Shown one piece after another: positions 38,435 to 41,112 of a stretch of 41,112 nucleotides of DNA. The translations under genes were made by a program, and so were the position numbers. The stretch covers positions 1-41,112 of IMG/VR virus record IMGVR_UViG_3300025131_000104; one strand, given 5' to 3'. The DNA comes from a virus. The stretch's first letter is position 1. The number at the start of each line of letters is the position of its first letter. Below the pieces are notes generated by a model, which saw only the letters and a program-made list of their open reading frames with translations, had not been told where the DNA came from and made no database searches.

Positions 38435-38457
38435 AAAGGGGTAAGATATGGTTTCTC

Positions 38458-38631
38458 TTAAAAAGGTGGCTGATTATCTGAAATTTCTTTTTTAACCTTT
38501 TCAGCTTCTGCTCTAGTTTTGAGCATAGCTTTAACAAACTCAGGATATTTTTTTTGATATTCTTCTAAGTTATCAAACTCTACCTCTACATAGGCATATT
38601 GTTCTGTTGGAATTCTTACTGTAATTTTCAT
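38458..38631 (-). CDS. 57-residue acidic protein, unknown
   Basis: Starts MKITVRIPTEQYAYVEVEFD, a strand-turn-strand that is followed by 'EEYQKKYPEFVKAMLKTRAE' and ends QPPF. Such strand-helix small proteins occur near single-strand binding proteins in phages. SD-less start. Function unknown. Confidence 0.6.
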   Translation of the reverse strand: MKITVRIPTEQYAYVEVEFDNLEEYQKKYPEFVKAMLKTRAEAEKVKKEISDNQPPF

Positions 38632-38652
38632 ATATTTATTTTAATAATTTAT

Positions 38653-38865
38653 TTAAATCACTTTATCTTCATACTCACAATTATCACACTCCCAGTCTCC
38701 AGTCCTGTGAAATCCTCGCTCTTCATTTCCGATTAGAAGAGGTCTATATTCCTCCTCCTTACAGGAAGGGCAGGTTTCGCCATCACCAAACTTATCCTCA
38801 TCACTTGACTCAAAGTTTTCAGGGTGATATTTTTTCTCAATTTCTTGGTCATAGTTTTTAATCAT
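38653..38865 (-). CDS. 70-residue acidic zinc-ribbon protein
   Basis: CPSCKEEEYRPLL at about 33 and CDNCEYED near the end are a classic Cys4 zinc ribbon, and the first half is acidic. It follows the 116-residue Cys protein by 17 bases. Many phages keep ribbons of this kind beside replication genes; role unknown. Confidence 0.65.
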   Translation of the reverse strand: MIKNYDQEIEKKYHPENFESSDEDKFGDGETCPSCKEEEYRPLLIGNEERGFHRTGDWECDNCEYEDKVI

Positions 38866-38882
38866 ATATTTTTATTAATTAA

Positions 38883-39233
38883 TTATATATCTACATCATA
38901 TCTTTCTAAATCTTCTAGATCAGGAACAGATTCTTCTGAACCGAATGCTTTTTTATAATAACATTCATCACATACGCAGTATACATTCCACCAATTGGGT
39001 TTCTTGTTTATATAATTTAATTTAACTTTTATACCTTTTCTATTTTTGAATATTCCTGTTCCTATAAATATTCCGCACCGTTCACAAAACTCTCCTAATT
39101 TTCTTCTCTTTGGTCTAACACTTCTAAAATATATTTTTACATCTCTTCTTGTTAAATTTTTTCGTTTGATTTTTGTTCTACCTGTTTTAGGATTGAGATA
39201 AATTACTGTGAGTATTTTTTTTTGTTTATTCAT
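38883..39233 (-). CDS. 116-residue basic zinc-binding protein
   Basis: Placed at the ATG at 39233 because an upstream TTG (39266) would lie inside the leader stem. A basic N-terminal half (KKILTVIYLNPKTGRTKIKR) resembles a strand pair, then FCERCGIF and VCDECYYKK give four Cys. It is the first gene of the transcript from 39314-39342. It may bind nucleic acid; no family recognised. Confidence 0.65.
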   Translation of the reverse strand: MNKQKKILTVIYLNPKTGRTKIKRKNLTRRDVKIYFRSVRPKRRKLGEFCERCGIFIGTGIFKNRKGIKVKLNYINKKPNWWNVYCVCDECYYKKAFGSEESVPDLEDLERYDVDI

Positions 39234-39254
39234 TAAGCATTTATGAATGTAAGA

Positions 39255-39308
39255 TGTAAAGTCCAATGACTGTGATATTACGGCTAAATCTAGTAACTGG
39301 ACTTTACA
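39255..39308 (-). promoter_or_regulatory. 11-bp stem-loop at the 5' end of a leftward transcript
   Basis: TGTAAAGTCCA (39255-39265, plus strand) pairs perfectly with TGGACTTTACA (39298-39308), loop 32 bases. The predicted transcription start from the promoter just upstream falls at about 39307, so the RNA would begin with this stem. It ends 22 bases before the start codon at 39233. Confidence 0.65.
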
Positions 39309-39313
39309 CTAGG

Positions 39314-39342
39314 ATTGTATCACATATATTATACTTTGTCAA
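39314..39342 (-). promoter_or_regulatory. leftward sigma70 promoter
   Basis: TTGACA, 17 bases, TACAAT on the minus strand. The spacer is close to that of the promoter at 40224-40252 (both begin AAA.TAT.A.ATAT.TGA), so a shared regulator may read them. Confidence 0.75.
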
Positions 39343-39346
39343 ATCA

Positions 39347-40108
39347 TCATCTCTTATAATTAATTATATCTTTAATGTGTCCTCCAAATTCTAAATAATT
39401 TCCATCTGATCCTTTAACTTTTAACTTACCTCCAACTCTTTTAACTTCCTGAGTTCCATAATACATTTTATCTTTTTCAATATCTTCTTTTATTTTAAGT
39501 CGTGCTTCGATCTTATCTAATTTGCGCCACAGGGAGCCAGGACTTTCTATCACATAAGGATATTCTTTGAAGCTTTTAGCTTTTCGCGCAAAAGCCAGTA
39601 AGTTTTTTTTATCGCCAAATCTTTTAATGAGTTTAGCTAAATCTTTATAAGCAGTTTTATTTTCTCTTAAAGGAAAATCAAAAATTTTAGAAAGTTCGAC
39701 TAATATATATTTATATATATTATTCTTTACATTATTGTTTATGTATCGTCTGCTGTCCTTCTGCTGTATCGTTTGCTGTTCCTTCTGATAATCTTCATAG
39801 TTTAAAATGGTTATTATTGTTGTAATAAATCTATCTTTCTGCTGTTCTATCTGCTGTATCGTTTCTAAGTAATTTAAAAAACGCCTAACTTTGTTCCTAC
39901 TCCACTGCCATCTCTTCGCCATTGTTAGTTCTGACCATCCAAGCTGTCCTCTTCCTATATCTACAAAATTACCTCTTATTTGGATGGTTCTTTTTTTATG
40001 ATTAGCAAATAAAATTAGATCAACCCAAGCTTGCCCTTTGGTAAAAGGTTCATTAAACCATAAAGGGTTATCTTCTATTTTTCTATGTAATTTAATCCAT
40101 CCACTCAT
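39347..40108 (-). CDS. probable replication initiator (DnaD/replisome-organiser-like)
   Basis: 253 residues from the ATG at 40108 (the frame continues to 40138, but that lies in the leader stem). GWIKLHRKIEDNPLWFNEPF, 'AWVDLILFANHKKRTIQIRG' and 'GQLGWSELTMAKRWQWSRNK' are typical of phage replication organisers with an N-terminal winged helix, followed by a Gln-rich linker and a helical C-terminal half of the DnaD kind. It would load the host helicase at the origin. No helicase or polymerase is found in the window. Confidence 0.75.
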   Translation of the reverse strand: MSGWIKLHRKIEDNPLWFNEPFTKGQAWVDLILFANHKKRTIQIRGNFVDIGRGQLGWSELTMAKRWQWSRNKVRRFLNYLETIQQIEQQKDRFITTIITILNYEDYQKEQQTIQQKDSRRYINNNVKNNIYKYILVELSKIFDFPLRENKTAYKDLAKLIKRFGDKKNLLAFARKAKSFKEYPYVIESPGSLWRKLDKIEARLKIKEDIEKDKMYYGTQEVKRVGGKLKVKGSDGNYLEFGGHIKDIINYKR

Positions 40109-40114
40109 ATATTT

Positions 40115-40203
40115 AACTAACAAAAAGAGCATGACCACTGGAAAGCCCTAAACCAAGGCGATGATCATGCTCTTTTCGACAATTAAATATTAAATTGTTA
40201 GTT
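40115..40203 (-). promoter_or_regulatory. two-layer stem-loop leader of the replication initiator
   Basis: Inner stem: 40123-40136 and 40163-40176, 14 bp with one mismatch or G-U, loop 26 bases. Outer stem: AACTAACAA (40115-40123) with TTGTTAGTT (40195-40203), 9 bp, stacked on the 3' side. It ends 6 bases before the start codon at 40108, so it could hide the initiation region. The T-run after the inner stem on the minus strand may also allow termination. Confidence 0.65.
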
Positions 40204-40223
40204 GTAGTATTTTCCATAAGGGT

Positions 40224-40252
40224 ATATTATCATATATGTAATATTTTGTCAA
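40224..40252 (-). promoter_or_regulatory. leftward sigma70 promoter
   Basis: TTGACA, 17 bases, TAATAT on the minus strand, directly after the terminator at 40260-40305. It drives the replication initiator and the genes behind it. Only eight bases separate it from the terminator. Confidence 0.75.
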
Positions 40253-40259
40253 GAAAAAA

Positions 40260-40305
40260 ATCAGTTATCTTTGCGACTCCTGTTATCGGGTTGCGCTTAA
40301 CTGAT
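40260..40305. terminator. bidirectional terminator after the acidic peptide gene
   Basis: Outer stem ATCAGTTA/TAACTGAT (8 bp) and inner stem GCGACTC/GGGTTGC (7 bp with two G-U). On the minus strand seven T's follow, on the plus strand CTTTTTC. It would stop the small-gene transcript ahead of the replication promoter. The window's first base falls inside the same element. Confidence 0.7.
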
Positions 40306-40337
40306 CTTTTTCTATGTATAATTTCTGCGAAGATTAT

Positions 40338-40421
40338 TTATTCTTCGGTAGCTTCTTCTTCAAAAGCTTCTTCCGCAGTTTCTTCTTCCACTGCTTCAAC
40401 ATTTTGTTCTTCATCACTCAT
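40338..40421 (-). CDS. 27-residue acidic peptide, right copy
   Basis: Same start and length as 66-149; the two differ by several substitutions (for example EETAEEAFEE here) but stay almost all Glu. Kept reading frame and composition in two diverged copies support it being a real gene. Confidence 0.5.
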   Translation of the reverse strand: MSDEEQNVEAVEEETAEEAFEEEATEE

Positions 40422-40450
40422 AATTATTTTTGTTAATAATTAACTAAAAA

Positions 40451-40497
40451 AATAATAGCAAATATTGATCCTTTTGGCAAATCTATTTGCTATTATT
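40451..40497 (-). terminator. 14-bp perfect hairpin with U-run on the minus strand
   Basis: AATAATAGCAAATA (40451-40464) and TATTTGCTATTATT (40484-40497) pair fully around a 19-base loop, with TTTTTTT next on the minus strand. It stands between the tiny frame at 40504-40536 and the acidic peptide. In the left copy the second arm is destroyed. It includes an SD-like linker at about 40495-40508 that has no ATG. Confidence 0.6.
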
Positions 40498-40503
40498 CCT
40501 TTC

Positions 40504-40536
40504 TTAATTAATCTCGTTCTTATTTAATACTGACAT
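40504..40536 (-). other. 10-codon reading frame behind a full SD linker
   Basis: MSVLNKNEIN, then stop; AGAAAGGAATAAATAT precedes the ATG at an ideal distance. The terminator hairpin follows. It could be a leader peptide of an attenuator, or the remnant of a lost gene. Confidence 0.3.
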
Positions 40537-40554
40537 ATATTTATTCCTTTCTAT

Positions 40555-40794
40555 TTAGTTAATTTTTTCTAATTCTAAATCTCCTTTTTCATTTTCTTCA
40601 TATTGCCAACACTCATCATTAGGAAAGATAACTGATTTATTATTATATACTTCTATGGAATCACTGTTATCGCTTCTAATATAGTGGCTTTCCCCTATTT
40701 CCTTAAAAGTATTTCCCTCACTATCTATTGATAATAACACTTCGTTATTTTGTGGTTGAGCCTTTAATAACTCAATAAGTTCTTTTATTTTCAT
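40555..40794 (-). CDS. 79-residue small phage protein (MKIKELIELL family), right copy
   Basis: Ends identical or nearly so to the 73-residue protein at 441-662; the middle (residues about 35-58) is different and longer. Conserved linker and start. Function unknown; see the left copy. Confidence 0.7.
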   Translation of the reverse strand: MKIKELIELLKAQPQNNEVLLSIDSEGNTFKEIGESHYIRSDNSDSIEVYNNKSVIFPNDECWQYEENEKGDLELEKIN

Positions 40795-40814
40795 ATATTT
40801 ATTCCTTTCTTAAA

Positions 40815-41000
40815 TTATTTATTAAAACAACGAAAACAACAAGTTTGAGTATAACCATCAAACCAACCATCACCTTCTGTATCTTCTCTTTGACAGTGAG
40901 CTTGGGCTTCTTTAAGTGTTAAGCCCTTTTTGATAACTCTTTTTTTAAAATTATCTCTAAAATATCTGATAATTTTATAATGTTTATTACATTCTTCCAT
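40815..41000 (-). CDS. 61-residue protein of the widespread 'GLTLKEAQAHC' family
   Basis: HYKIIRYFRDNFKKRVIKKG leads into LTLKEAQAHCQREDTE and ends with DGYTQTCCFRC. Small proteins with RIIR.Y.D, R...GLTLEEAQAHC and a following WFDGY are common in phages of many hosts, of unknown function. In the left copy this slot holds the unrelated protein at 700-879. Confidence 0.75.
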   Translation of the reverse strand: MEECNKHYKIIRYFRDNFKKRVIKKGLTLKEAQAHCQREDTEGDGWFDGYTQTCCFRCFNK

Positions 41001-41017
41001 AAGTTTATTCCTTTCTA

Positions 41018-41112
41018 TTAATTATTAATAATATTGTCATATTCCAGAAAGTCATTATACCAATTCTCGTTTTCTTCCCCACCATAAAAGCCATTTATAT
41101 ATGCTTCTTGTA
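41018..41112 (-). CDS. 3' part of the 80-residue gene seen at 898-1140
   Basis: 31 codons plus stop side of the gene, cut by the window end at its 5' side. Nearly the same sequence as 898-992. It shows that the sequence continues into a copy of the left end. Confidence 0.7.
   Translation of the reverse strand, partial: QEAYINGFYGGEENENWYNDFLEYDNIINN

Larger units (their letters stand above)
40273..41112. repeat. right copy of diverged terminal repeat
   Basis: Counterpart of 1-992. It lacks the 48-residue gene found at 276-422, has a longer MKIKELIELL gene, and carries a different gene in the slot of the 59-residue zinc protein. Its end is cut inside the gene matching 898-1140. Confidence 0.85.

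Noticed and set aside
38883-39266. TTG start at 39266 for the 127-residue frame
   Set aside because: The added residues come from the 3' arm of a leader stem, and an ATG at 39233 fits the pattern of the other leaders.

Overview
The window looks like a nearly complete genome of a tailed, podovirus-like bacteriophage that is strongly AT-rich. The first 992 bases and the last 840 bases are diverged copies of the same region. This fits a circular or circularly permuted genome of about 40 kb, assembled through a spot where two strain variants differ. TGA, TAA and TAG all act as ordinary stops, so nothing points to recoding. The host cannot be fixed from sequence alone. It is bacterial: there are sigma70-like promoters, a DnaA box, an HU-like protein and a 3D-domain cell-wall protein. 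The 3D-domain protein and the AT-rich initiation sites would fit Patescibacteria or Bacteroidota, but this is a guess.

Layout. Genes fall into two opposed blocks. Rightward (3446-34381) is the virion block: small and large terminase, portal, a small gene overlapping the portal, a probable scaffold, an N4-gp56-type major capsid protein, a large carbohydrate cassette (9379-17666), fibre-like proteins, a methyltransferase, holin-like membrane proteins, an insert of small zinc-finger/HNH genes, a metallophosphoesterase, a papain-like peptidase, a head-tail adaptor, a tail nozzle-like protein, two paralogous fibres, virion proteins and a 1239-residue polyvalent-type protein. Leftward, running from 3136 across the window ends and on to 34387, is the early/replication block. 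It holds many very small proteins, a membrane-anchored 3D-domain protein, a probable replication initiator, an SSB-like protein, HNH and zinc-finger proteins, a secreted FG-GAP beta-propeller, an HU-like protein and a PD-(D/E)xK nuclease. The two blocks diverge at 3137-3445, which holds a DnaA box, a 16-bp palindrome and back-to-back promoters and is the best origin candidate. They converge at 34381/34387.

How it works together. The phage appears to have no DNA polymerase, helicase or integrase and probably relies on host replication proteins. Its most striking investment is eight translationally coupled genes that rebuild the route from UDP-GlcNAc to a di-N-acetylated hexuronic acid of the UDP-ManNAc3NAcA type (dehydrogenase, oxidoreductase, aminotransferase, acetyltransferase, 2-epimerase). 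A sugar epimerase and two glycosyltransferase proteins accompany them; one of these is a GT2/GT-B/methyltransferase fusion. The cassette sits directly behind the capsid gene, so decoration of the virion or remodelling of the host surface are the two natural hypotheses.

Two further patterns are worth attention. First, in the small-gene region most genes are preceded by the same Shine-Dalgarno linker, and the two terminal copies show genes between linkers being swapped, lost or altered. Second, several leftward promoters are followed by stem-loop leaders that end just before the next start codon; two of those promoters (39314-39342 and 40224-40252) have almost the same sequence.
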